From Clavelina lepadiformis (Eukaryota > Chordata > Ascidiacea > Aplousobranchia > Clavelinidae): a stretch of DNA of 64,000 nt. How positions within the stretch are numbered: position 1 is the first letter of the stretch; each line of letters begins with the position of its first letter. Shown in pieces: positions 1 through 12,100 of the stretch. The notes under the pieces were generated by a model, which was given only the letters and a program-made list of their open reading frames with translations, was not told the DNA's origin and did no database searches. The stretch covers positions 8,866,001 to 8,930,000 of the forward strand of contig NC_135242.1 of assembly GCF_947623445.1 (NCBI RefSeq), read 5' to 3'. Made by a program: the position numbers and the translations under genes.

Positions 1-207
1 CTTGCCACAAACCTTTCCTTTCGCTAATGCATTAGATCGATTGTCTGTAAACAAAAATCTTTAGCAACATGTTTTTCAGTATCAACACATATCCAACAAA
101 AGCACTACGATTTTTAACAACAAAAACGACCTACGACGACTTCAATATAAATCATAAGTGCTTGACACATAATCAATGGAAACATCTAAGACTCTTTGAA
201 AAACTGA

Positions 208-1446
208 ATCAGTCCGTCAAAATCACAACCATGTCACCCCACGCTACCATGGAACAGTGAACAGAGACTGATTAGACTGAGAGCTCGATATGAAAACAGG
301 CCGACCAGTAAGGCACATTTTATTCACACCGAGGTTATCTATGCAGTGTTTTCCGTAATCAAGTGAAGCTGAAAAAGCGGTGAACGTCACCCTGCTAATG
401 GGCGAAGGGTTTAGAAGCTTTACCTGAAAATGCATTACCTCGGCAAAATTTGCCGATCAATAGTGATAAATAATGCATCAGATGACAGTGCCACTCTCAC
501 TACACATCAAACAATAGTGTACAAGTCAACTTCGACGTCAAATAGACACTGTCTTGGCACGAATATATGTCAATATTTTTTAAAATAATGTACTGGAATA
601 GAAGTGATCCTTAAACAACAATCGGCACATGCAGCTGATGTCCACGCTTAAGCTTCTGTTGCAAAAGGCATAACATTTTCAGACGCCTAATCCAGTTGTA
701 ATATACGTAAATCATCATTAACAAATTACATTTTTGTGATCATGCAACCAAATGTGGACACACATTTCTATTACAGAAGAAACTAACACCTCAAGTGAGT
801 TGTGGGCCAAATTTGATTTTGTAAAACGTTTTCTCATACCTTCACCAGGATTTCACCAACTTTTTACCACGTTCTATATGGCCATGGCGTGCGAGCGCAC
901 TCTAGCGTTTTACTTTGTGCGTTTTACAAGGAAAATTTACTAGAAAAAGTAAAAAGCCTTTTTCGAGCAATTTAGTTCAAATCAACCATAAAATACCGAA
1001 TATGGTATAGCAATGGCCAGTGGGTAAACTATTTTAACCAAACACTACATGACGACCTAAAGTAATTCATGCTCACAATGCAAACCACACCTAAGACTAC
1101 AACGCCAACGTGCTGTACAAGTAAGATGAATATAATTAACTGAGACACATTTATGTTCGTTGTCAGGTTACCTTCATTATCAAAAACAACTTAAGTAAAG
1201 ATGTCGTCATCTACGACGTGTTTCATGTTTGACGTAAGCGTCTAAAAAAGTCGTAGTACATCAATACAATTTAGGAGAACGTAAAAGAACGTTAATTTTT
1301 TCTGGCTATTTCGGTAGATAGTGAAACGGTCAAGAAGTGGTGCGGCTACATGGAGACGCAGATTACGGTTGCCCAACAAACCATGAAACGACTTCTGCGT
1401 GATAATCCAAGCTGGCAACTGGGTGTGCCAGGAAAACAAAACTGAA
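208..1446 (+). other. Possible exons of an unassigned plus-strand gene
   Basis: Two open stretches look exon-like. 208-369 reads ...PWNSEQRLIRLRARYENRPT with a GTAAGG donor inside it. 1312-1444 follows a pyrimidine-rich acceptor (TTTCGGTAG) and reads SETVKKWCGYMETQITVAQQ, then TMKRLLRDNPSWQL up to a TGA. They are not shown to belong together and no family is recognised. The rest of 1-3516 shows nothing further. Confidence 0.25.
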
Positions 1447-3524
1447 AACGATGGACGTCGGCTTTGTTGCGCCTGATAAAAGAAAATGCGGAAATACTTG
1501 GCTATTACTGATGACTTCGTAGTAACTAAACAAATATTATTGCATTCATTGTTATCTACCCCGTCGTACAGAGTTTAAGCCTATTGCGAACAACAGATAG
1601 ATATAATATCGGATGACAAGCGAAATGTAAACCTGTGACTATCGTTGAAAGCTTCAGGCGTCGCGATAAATACATAAATCTAAAAGCTATTTGATAGTGA
1701 AAGCGATGAACCATGGTTAAACACACACTCGAGGTAACAACAAAACAAACTCGCAAGATTTACATTGAACGGAGCCGACAGACGACATCTTTACTAACAT
1801 GTCCCAGGCTTGGGTTTGTGGTGGATTCAATATGAAACAAAAGTAATTCATTCAAAACAAAAGATAAATGTAATCTGTACCCGATACGGAAAGATGTAAT
1901 AATAATAGGAAAATCACGGGCATGTCTTACCCCAAAAAGTTTTTAAAATTACTGGATGTTAAATAACGAACGTTTCCCGCTTTACATGAATTGCAGTTTA
2001 TATACGATTGTTTTGGTCATACACAGGAAGCCTTGTCGACGTGAAGCACTACAAATGTGTGTCGTAAAACGTAACCTTTATCGACAACCAATTTACACAA
2101 AAAGGTGTGTGAAACTCTTTGGGCGTTTAACAATTTCCGTAAATATTTTAAGAACCGGAAAAATGGAAACTATACAAAATTTCATTACACTCTTAAGAAA
2201 AAACGACTTTCAGCGGGCGAGATACAACATCTGTTTTCGATATTGCTGAAGCGCATTGCATTCCTAGCATGGTTTTAAAGGTTGCAAACGTCTCGTTTAT
2301 GTATCATCTGTTATAATGATGACAGATTTTATCAGTGGGAAGGTTACAGAGTTATATCGTGCAATAAAGTCACATAATTCTTCTTCTCGTTCTCCCAACT
2401 ATAAACTGGAGAACGTCAAAATAGCGGGAGTTTTGAACTAAGACGACAGACAATGGAAACTTTCGGGAGATAGAAAAGAGAGAGGCAGTTAAGCGCTGTG
2501 GTTATAACGGAAAGACTTATACGCACTTTAGGATGCTTGTCTGCAACATAATAAGGGTAAAGAGTAGCGACACCGAAATATCTCGCAAAAGCTTGTTGTG
2601 GACTGTGGTTATCATATACTCTTACACACCAATAACTTTAAGTAAAGACAAGTTGTGCTTTTTAGCCTAATCCAAATGGCAAGTCCGCGCGACTAATCTT
2701 GGTACAAGTAGCCTGACATATGCAACTGAACTTGGTCGTTTTGACAATGTTAGGAGTGGTATGTTAACCAAACTGGCGTTTGGTACTATAGTAGCGATGT
2801 TGCGCATCAGAATGCAAATTATACAAACTTGCTTTAAAAATGCCATATGGATTAGGGTAACCATAACTGAAAAGGCCAAATTCCTGACGGTATCAATGAC
2901 CACCTTTCGCCAAACTAAACACGCGCTATACGGCATTTTACAGTAGCCTAATTTCTTACATCCTACCAATCCAAACGCTCATTTTTTCGGAAGACAGCAT
3001 GACTGTAACAGAGGGGAAAATGCACAAAATTGTTACATTTGTTTAGTTCAACAACTGTCTGTTTTGTTAATATTAGACCTATTTTCCACTTAATTAAAAT
3101 AAGAACAATTTTGCTACATTCACTACCTATAAGTTACGAAATACAAGGGTAGATCTAGTCACTATAAAGCAAACAGCAAAATTGGTTCCACAAAATACAC
3201 TAGCTTAGTCCAATGACTTGAAAAATATATAGGCCAATTTGCATAATAATTATATACCAAATGAAAATTACTATGTCACAAAACAAAGTTAACTGAAAAA
3301 TCACACTAGACCAGTGCTAGGGCGAGGCCTTTTAGCCCATAGGCCTAGAAGTGCGTAAAAATAAAATTTTCATTTTCACAACACGTGTACATTATTTCAA
3401 GTTTAACATAACTTACTTGATGTTAAAATTCTGGACATTACAGAGCTTTTTAAAATTATTCCCGGATACAGATTTCAAAACCCAAATTCCATACATGTCC
3501 AGCAAATTCCGGACGTATGGCAAC

Positions 3525-3947
3525 TAGGGATGGGCGGATACGAACCCAAACCCGAATAGATTCGCCGAATATCACCTTTATGGAAGATTCGGGCGAACAC
3601 AAACACCAACAATGGCGAACCCGAACACAATATTACTTATAAATTTACTGACTTTCGTAAAAAATGATGATCTAGTTTCCCGACAATGCTAAACTAGAGT
3701 CAGCAGTACTTAAATGAAGGTCGTTTTCCTAACGATTTTGCTTTTTCGATCGTTTTTTAAACACTATTTTTCGAAAGAAAGCGATTTGTTTATCGATTAC
3801 GTCATTTTACAAGCAAGACTTGACAACTTTTGGAGGAAATTTTATCTTTTGGTTCTAATACGAATAGATTCGGGATTCGTTCGTGTCGACCTTCATGGTA
3901 TTCGGGTTCGCACGAACCCGAATAATCTTCCTCGCGGCACATCCCTA
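3525..3947. mobile_element. hAT-type non-autonomous element
   Basis: 423 bp bounded by TAGGGATG and CATCCCTA, flanked by 8-bp target duplications ATGGCAAC (3517-3524) and ATGGCAGC (3948-3955), 7 of 8 identical. Both ends carry longer imperfect inverted repeats rich in GAACCCGAAT / ATTCGGGTTC. No transposase is seen; a short open frame over 3714-3965 is not domain-like. Confidence 0.8.
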
Positions 3948-3955
3948 ATGGCAGC

Positions 3956-5228
3956 CCTAATATAGATAGCAAGTATATGTCACTAATAATTATATAACTT
4001 CCAAAGCACTTTGCAAGTTAAGTTTGCTTGAATTTGTTTTAATGCCACCTAACAAGATGGTATCCTTTGATGGGGAATCATTCATAAGCAAAGTTAACAG
4101 ATTAGGATGCGATTCGAAAACACATGACACTACACCTATTAATTTGCTGTCACAAATCAAGAATCTTCTCCAACTGACAGATCCTTAAATTTGGATTCAC
4201 ATCACAAAGGGAAAATGCTATCAATTTACAGCTGTGTGCTATATAATATAACTCTCTACTTTATTTTGACAAACTAAATCCCTAAATGGTCTAGATATAA
4301 ATGATTGAAATTTCAAGAATCTGTATTGCGCATGCAAACTGGTTTTACCATGTGTTTTTCAGGTTTCATGATTTCAAGTTTACCGCAAGCTATTGAAAGT
4401 AGTATCAAAACACGTTCAGCTATCACACGAAGAAAGGTTGTAGGAAATGTAAACTATGATGTATATCAAAGGATTGACGCCTTCCATTCAATATGTTTGG
4501 GACAAAATCTTACTATATTTAACAGCTTGTTATTATTCAAATTCACCTGAATAAAAAACATCACAACAAACAACTTTTAAACATAAACAATGATTTGTAA
4601 ATCTACTGATTGCATATATGTATGAACGTAAAACAGATTAATAATATGATATTAGAAAAGCCTACTTCACAATTACTAAAATATATGTTTACATTAGTAA
4701 TTATTTCTTACCAAAATAATAAATAATCATGCACTTCTAATTTTCAAAACAATTGCCATAGGCAATTATCATAAGGCTTTATTTAGGTAAGTGCCGAGGC
4801 AAAAATCACTCAAATTTGTACGACAACAAATAAATCATCTTAGCGCAGAAAAATTTCAAATCTGTACATGTCAGGGCCAAAAGAAAATGTCATCAATACC
4901 TTGTACTGCTTAAGTTGCAGTATACCAAAATTACTTAATTAAATAAATTTTACAGCAAGTTCTTGTCAAACTTACTAGTTTTAAAGGTAATAATGCATCT
5001 GAATTTTCCTGCGATAGTATTCATGTTCACAAAAATCTCACAATACAGTAGGTCATTTTCCACTATCCAGTGAAATTATTAGGGTTTGGGTTCTTATCTG
5101 CACATCACTATTAAGTTTATGTCAAAAAAATTAGGTTTAAGTACCACTTTGTCAGATAATGGACTAATAATATATATCATTGCATAAAACAACATATATA
5201 CATAACGTTATTGGTGAAAATTATTAAC
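3956..5228. other. Presumed dlg intron, no feature seen
   Basis: AT-rich sequence downstream (on the minus strand) of the L27 exons. No PDZ-type exon, repeat with clear ends or RNA gene was found. Confidence 0.5.
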
Positions 5229-7453
5229 CTGGACATTTGCATTATTGTTGTGCTGGAATGGAAAGCTGTTATGGAAATCAGAATCGTTACCGTGTTGCGG
5301 ATGCTCTTCTAAAAGTTGATCTCTTTGATCAGCAGGAATTGCACATTCAATCAGCGTTAATTCATAATACTCTTGAATGTCTATTAGAAATATAAAATAT
5401 ATATACGGTACATATATAGTTGTTAACTTTAACTGATAGCACACATAGCAACTGAGACAAATAAAAGCTATAACAACTAAGGGGAACAATAAATCTTACA
5501 CAAAATACATTTTTACACCTTACATAAAATATATACCAATTAAAGCATGGAAGAGTTCACTACGAAATATGACCATAACTTTTTCCAAGGCATCTCGTAA
5601 AGGTGTGTCCCCTGGTTTGTTGAGTTTTAGGTGATATTGTTCCAGTAAACTTAATGCTCGATCCGCATCTGAAACAATTTGTAAAATCATGAAACATAGA
5701 ACCAAATACATTTAAACATGTAACATTATTGCTGTAACCAACAAAGGCCACCAATTCCTTTTACAAAAGAATACACAACTAGAAACCAAAAGGTTATGTT
5801 AGTACAAGGAAATGTAATTCTATGCACTACTTTGGATACAAGATGAAAGATCATTGGCTAAATCTTATTCAGGGAAATGCTAAATACAATCAAATAGCCT
5901 GATGATATCTATTTAATTTAAAAATAAAAATAGCTGAGTAAAACTGGTGTGTGCAAAATATAGCCGAGTAACAAACTAAAATTATAAACAAAGCATATTG
6001 CCAAACAAAGAATACCTTGTTTTTTCAGCGGCATTGTTATCATTTGTCTTTACAAATCCAGACTTCCAAACTCAAAAGCATTCCAAACAGTTTTTAGCTT
6101 CATTCTTTGTTATTGTACCGATAATGAACTACGATATTAAATCTGATAAAAATGCCACATTTAAAATAGGAGGGACTATGTAATAATAATTAATGTCAAA
6201 CATACACATACACATACATCAATACTATAACATATCAACAAATTATAAAAAAATGACTTTCAAATTCATTGACATTTATATACATCACTGATTTGTTAAG
6301 TAAGATATAGGTTACAAATCTTAACAACTTAACGCAGGAAAAAAACTACCAAAAAGGCTTTAAAACACTGAGCTATTTTTAACTTATTTTGGTGAAACAT
6401 TGGGAAAAGAAGTTCAAAAAAGTAACAACCTGGCAAAGGAAAATGATTATTGGTACAGGAAAGCAGTAACAATGAAAAGAAGGGTCTAGTGTAGAAGTGC
6501 ATAACCACAAGATGCCTTTGCATACTAGACCACAGCTACTCAAACTGTGATATCATTTGGTAGTGCAATTCTGCACTAGACCTGAAAAGAACTTCTAACA
6601 ACAAGAAGCATCTGAAAATGGTAAGATACCAGTATATAACCTACAGTCCAACCTTGAAAGTATGGCAATTTTCGACAATAATTCATGTATGCAAAGATGC
6701 ACTGAAGCTTCATCTCTTTGTTTAAAATTTATTAGAAATTGGCGTAGACAACAACCAGCTTTTCTTTGTTTATAACAAATCGGTGTGCACGTTGATGAAT
6801 CTACTGTGTGCAGCTGCTACACTTTCTATTATGGTCTATCAAAAACGAGGTGGGGAAGAAAGATCAACCTAACTGCTACTAGCCCGCGCCGATTAACAGG
6901 AAAAAGTGCTATAACCGAAAAGGCTTAAAACATGCTCAAAAATAAGGATCTAGCGTATAAGTGCACAACCAGATGACGTCACAATTTGAGTAGCTGGGGT
7001 CTAGTATACAAAAGCATCTTGTGGTTGTGCACCTGTATACTAGACCCAAAAATAATTAAGGTAATAATTGCTGGTAACAACTAGCCTAGCACGGCCACTA
7101 AACTACTTAAAGGCTAGTTACTCAAAATTTAAATAACTAGAATCAATTTTGGTTCGAGGAAGGCAGTATTGAAGCGCATATATCAGTGTTGAAGTGTAGC
7201 CTGCTAGGCCTAAGTGCAGTGCGCTAATGCATACAAACCCTGAAACTCAAATGCTTTGGGTAAATAGCCTATCTAAAACCTATATAAACTACGAACTAGA
7301 CCAACGCAAAAATCTAATCAGATAGCTTCATAACATTCACAGGGAGTCTAAGCCTATAGCTTCCATCTAAAAACTGGTTGACAAGTTACGGTATTCACGG
7401 TCCATGGTAGAGTAGGCTACTATGTTACCGCTGTTGCTTAACATGCCGGACAT
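5229..7453 (-). CDS. dlg1: Discs large homolog (DLG/SAP97-type MAGUK), N-terminal L27 exons, partial
   Basis: Scaffold protein of the membrane-associated guanylate kinase family. Two exons encode an L27 domain: 5537..5668, with the frame RALSLLEQYHLKL, and 5229..5380, starting DIQEYYELTL. They join in phase as ...LFHALIDIQEYYELTL, closely matching the recalled vertebrate DLG1 segment (LFQALIDIQEFYEVTL). L27 domains mediate heterodimerisation with other L27 scaffolds at cell junctions and synapses. A first coding exon is proposed at 7429..7453 (MSGMLSNS plus one base, donor GTAACA), because it gives the required phase and places a Met eight residues before the L27, as in DLG1; this exon is inference. 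After the L27 the chain is Asn/Gln/His-rich and ends at a GTTAAT donor. No PDZ, SH3 or guanylate kinase exon was seen to the left, so the rest lies beyond position 1 after an intron of over 5 kb. L27 identity is strong; the 5' exon is uncertain. Confidence 0.75.
6482..6583 (-). mobile_element. 102-bp MITE, copy A
   Basis: Terminal inverted repeats GGGTCTAG...CTAGACCT, with identical 8-bp target duplications GAAAAGAA at 6474-6481 and 6584-6591. The interior is in the opposite orientation to copies B and C (CCACAGCTACTCAAACTGTG versus CAATTTGAGTAGCTGGGG). hAT-like by target-site length. Confidence 0.85.
6840..7110 (+). repeat. Dispersed repeat X, copy 1 (interrupted by MITE B)
   Basis: Shares with 31475-31620 the series GGTGGGGA..., GACAGGAAAAGTG, GCTCAAAAA, and after the MITE GTAACA(A/C)CTAGC...GACCACTAAAC. 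A third, diverged relative is at about 28870-29050 (GGCCACTAAACCCAACG). Function and class unknown. Confidence 0.65.
6946..7047 (+). mobile_element. 102-bp MITE, copy B, nested in another repeat
   Basis: Same family as copies A and C, exactly 102 bp, GGATCTAG...CTAGACCC, with identical 8-bp target duplications AAAAATAA at 6938-6945 and 7048-7055. It interrupts a dispersed repeat (about 6840-7110) whose uninterrupted relative is at 31475-31620. Confidence 0.88.
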
Positions 7454-9161
7454 CGTTCCGGAAATGTAGCAGGACTATGCCTGTAGATCACAGGAAACAA
7501 GAAGCACGACCTTCTCTACAGCATGGTGTATTAGGAATATTGTTGGCTCTTTTAAAGCCTAGAAATCATAAAGCTCACTAGTCACTAGAGTCTGTTCTTC
7601 CAAAATAGGCTAAAATAACCCGTCTGTCCAAGGTTTTCCACGGGCATCTACATTCTGAATTTCGGCCAAAGTCACAGTTGGCGAATTCTTTTGCATTTGG
7701 CGGTCACTCCCTCCAACGACCGCTAAATGTTGGCAGGAGACGAAGTTTTCCTGTCAACATGTTAGACACAATGTCTTAATTTTAATTAAACAAAGAATGT
7801 CGATCATGCTACGAACATCTCTGCCTTTGGAAACTACTAAATAAACTAAATGCGCTACATGAAGTTACGAGTTCATGAACAGAACTGACTCCATGGGAAT
7901 GCCGTATGCGCCATAAGAGCATGGGTAAGATACAGCGGACTTTCCTACGCCATACGCTTTTTACAGAGTTATTTATTCGGTTACTCTCAAGATATTATTA
8001 ATTGGAAGTAAATTTTGTCTTATGCTGGCTTTTACAGTACTAGTAATCAGGCTTTTCTCACTTTTATTATGGTTATGATCTTCACCATGTAAAGATATCT
8101 TGAACCATATAAGCTTTATGAAAATTGCTTTACAAAATAAAATAAAAAGCAATATAGCGCACAAGGGTAAGAAAAAGGAAGTTGTGGTAATATGTACAAA
8201 ATGTTTCGGTGTTTGCAATAACCTATCCATTAATATTAATGACGGAACAATTTTTACGATAGCTAGCAATAAGCGCATGAAACTTTTAACTCATGCTCTG
8301 CTACAAAAAATACATAGCACGAGTAGGGAACAGAAGTGCATATGATTTGCCATTTGAGTGTGCCATCGTTCATAACGCAGATACTATTGCCGAACATTAA
8401 AAGCAAGATTAAGCTACATGATGTTAACCGCTTAATAAATGTGTATGGTGTATTCTTGCAGTGTCACTTCTTTCGTCGATGTACTATGCAAGAAATACCT
8501 TCTCAACAATGTGGCCTTGAAAATGCTCACGTGAATACCAAGAAAGCCATAGTAACATCGCTAAAGTCGTCTAATTACACACAGCAATCTTTGAGCGTCA
8601 TGATTGCGCAATGGAATGGGGTATGTGACTTTTTCTTTACCCTTCGCATCACCAATGAAGGTCAACATCAGTTTGTCTTATGAAATGAATTATAGTTTCA
8701 AACATCAAAATAATGTAAGCCGTGTGCTAGATTAGTTAACCGAATGCAGTACTTTTGCGGGAATACTACAAAAGCATTAGGTTGAAAGTGGTAGCCTAAC
8801 ATCATCATTCACAAACATATTAAGTGCACTTGAAATTGAAGTACACAAATGAAAATAAATATAACACTCAAATTAGCCAGCAGTTTTCTAGCTAGCTATG
8901 TAAACCAACAACAGTACTGAGTTTGCACAATCACGTAGGAATATGCGCACTTAAATCGCATGCCACTGTTATTTTCTGGGTGGCCCGAGGTTCAGGAAGG
9001 GCACGATAAAGTTCTGGTCAGTTTGAAGCGAACCATGCTCATTCCAATTTCACAGGCCTATCTCTTCGTCGGAGATATTTTCTTCATCTTTTCAAAACAT
9101 CCATAACATCCGGAACCCAGTTCCGTTTATAGAGGTGGAAAATCCAGAGGATATGAAAACA
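7454..9161. other. Interval between dlg 5' end and sap130 3' end
   Basis: Contains the presumed dlg 5' region (7454-7900, locally more GC-rich). Open frames over 7973-8278 (minus) and 8336-8683 (plus, 115 codons) match no family I know and have no clear splice context. The sap130 3' UTR must lie just below 9162, but no convincing minus-strand polyadenylation signal was picked out. Confidence 0.4.
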
Positions 9162-12100
9162 TTAGCTCTTTTTCTTTTTAGATCCTCGAATTCCATTTGA
9201 GCTGCTTGATCGATTTGATTTTTGGTTTTCCCGCCCGGCTTCTACCAGGTTGGTTACCATAGTACGATGATCTAGCACTTTGACCAATATAGTTTTAGCT
9301 TCTTCAAGCTGCTCACGCATTACATTGCAGCGTTGAATGTTCGCCTGTAAATATGCTGGATGTTAGCCAGTGGTAATAAAAAGATGCGCAAGTACAAAAT
9401 ATTTTACAAAAGTTTGTATCCTCTAAACTTTATGAATTAGCACTGTACACATCACAAGTATACTTGAGCCATGTCCTCAATTTTGAGGATTTCTTCTCTA
9501 AAACGAGTTGCCTTTCTCTCCAATGGCGTTGATGGCGAGTCAGTAGAATTGGTAGTCCCCAAACACGAAGAAGGAAAAGTCTTTGAAAAAGATGAAGGAA
9601 GATTTAAGGTCTGAGAGGGGGTTGAAGCAAGTGCAGTCCCGGGTGATGAGGTGGTGATTCTATGGGCAGGAGACTGACACTTGGTTTCACACTGATCAAC
9701 GCTATTTGTGAAAAGTGAACGAGCATGTTGTAAGAGACCCTCTTGAACTTTTTCCATTCGTTGTAGAGCGTCAGCATCTAAAAACGCCTGCAAAATAAAA
9801 AAAATATGCGAAAATGATATATTTACAACAATTTGTCAAGGAAATATACAGGATTAACGTTTCTCATGTAGTTACCAAGTTTAAAAAGCAGCAAGACAAA
9901 ACTTACCAACTCTTCCAACTGAGCAGCAAACTGCAGAACTTTCCAACCTTTCAGATGTTTAGGATTGAAACGTTGATCATGCAAAGTCACCTTCTTATCT
10001 GGAAAAAAACATTTAAGGTATAAGTAATTTAGTACTTTAGTAACCTTGACAGTTTTACACTCTAGGTTCTTCTAAATGCCTAGTGTTCCCAGTGTTACTA
10101 GTGTTCCCAGTGTTACTAGTGTTCTCAGTGTTACTAGTGTTCTCAGTGTGCTAACACTGGATCTTTAGGAGGCTTATGGGTCAAAAAATAAGATTTTTCT
10201 GATTCTGTTCGACTATTACATAGGGCTTTAAAACTTGTTTAGATCAATCAGAAGGCGCGTTTCAAAGTTCTAGGTTCCATGGAAAATTTGGAGAGAAATT
10301 TGCACGAAAAAGTGAGGATATGTGATTTTTGCCATATTCCAGTATGAGATAGTATCAGGCAAGCCTAGTTCCAATGCAAAGTACCAGGGATCCCCATGGA
10401 TTTTCGAAAAATTGCATTTTTAATAATTTTACTACATAATGAAATAAACAAAGAAATTGACCCTTTTTTGAAGCCTGTAGGGGAAATGTGACATTTTGAG
10501 TCTAGCCATTCTTACAAGTTGAATATTACCTTTAACTTTCACATCAGAATAATGAGTGAAATGATTAGCTATGGTTCTTGTTCGATGGCCACCCAGCAAT
10601 GTAATGGCAGGTCTCTCACGTACCTTGACATATCTGAAACATATCAGAGTTGTAAATAGTTCAAAGAATCAAACAGTTAATAAAGCAATTTGCTTTCAAA
10701 TGTAAAATTTCAACCTTATTCCGTTTTTATCCACATATTCAGTAGGTGAGATTTCAGCTGGCGACTCCTCCTTTTTAGATTCGGATGACAACTTTGATGT
10801 TTTAACAGCAGGTGAAGAGGATGAAGAATGCTTATGAGCCTTACCATCTCGAAGAACATCTTTAGAAGCTTTTAAGTCATTTAATGGAAGCGAAACAAAC
10901 GGTTTCTCATCCTCACATTCATCTGCATCGTCAGTTGACATTTCGTCATCAACCACTTGATCAGCATCTGGCAGTTCTGAGCAAATCATACAAAGAAATA
11001 TAGTAAACCCAATCAAAAAAATAGTACATAACTTTCTAACCTATATCTTCCCTATAAAACAAGCATTACTATTCTTCACCTTCTGCGATAACATGAGTCT
11101 GTTTTCTTGGCTTCTTTCTTGGTGACAATCCAATTGGTTCATCATTTGGTAGAATCTGACTTGAAACATGATTCGATCTGCGAGTAATTTGCCCTTCTCC
11201 GGCCTGAACGTTTTCAGACATGGCAATTTTATCATATTCCCGCTTGATGCCAACAGGTGGAATTATTGTTGGCCCTGGATCCATCTTGACATCTTTCTGT
11301 ATGGCACAATCTCCCGGTCTATAGATCAATGATACATCAGACATGCCCTGTTGCATGATATTGCCATTGGACGAATAACTGCCTTGCTGATGCAACGGGG
11401 TAATTCGCTGTGGCGGAACTCCAACAAGAGGAACACCTGCACGTTGTTGCAAGGTGCCAGGCTTAGTAGCAGGAGGTGACACATGTAGCATTGATCGGTG
11501 GTTTCCTTTGTGCTCATTTCCATCTTGCAACTTGTTCACTGTTGCGTGGTATGGTGAAGGGAAAGGACGTTGAAGATGACTTGATGCTAGAATGGACAAA
11601 TTCATTCAATTTAGTTTTTAAGTGTTCACAAGAATTGAATGAATGCAAATAATTTGCTGCTGATAGCTGTACAATTATTTTATGGCTGAAGAAACAACAA
11701 TACATAATCACATAAGGTCAATCAATAGAAATATTTCATACCAGTTTCGGCTTTTATGTTAAATGGTGTGGGGTAGCCTGGCTCAGTTTTTATTGTTACA
11801 TCACCAACAGTTTGCTGCACACGTCTCCCAACTTGCACGTTTGTTTTGTCTTTATCAACACCTTTAAAAAATTACATTTACACAATTATATATTCAATTG
11901 TGACTCAAAAGCTTTAGGGAAGCTTATTTTACCAGCTAAATGCCATATCTGTGGTATTTTTAACAAATACTTGAAAACTGAAACAAAAAGCTTGTTGTTA
12001 TCAACAAACAAAGTCAACAGCACATTTCAAAACAAAACAAACCACTACCATGTAATTGAGAATATGACCCCGAATATTCTTTGGTAGAAGCATTGTTCGG

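Noticed and set aside
3714-3965. 83-codon coding frame
   Set aside because: It lies inside the hAT-type element and runs through its inverted end and target duplication; no domain.
8336-8683. 115-codon coding gene downstream of sap130
   Set aside because: Long for this region, but it lacks recognised similarity or gene context; kept only as a note.
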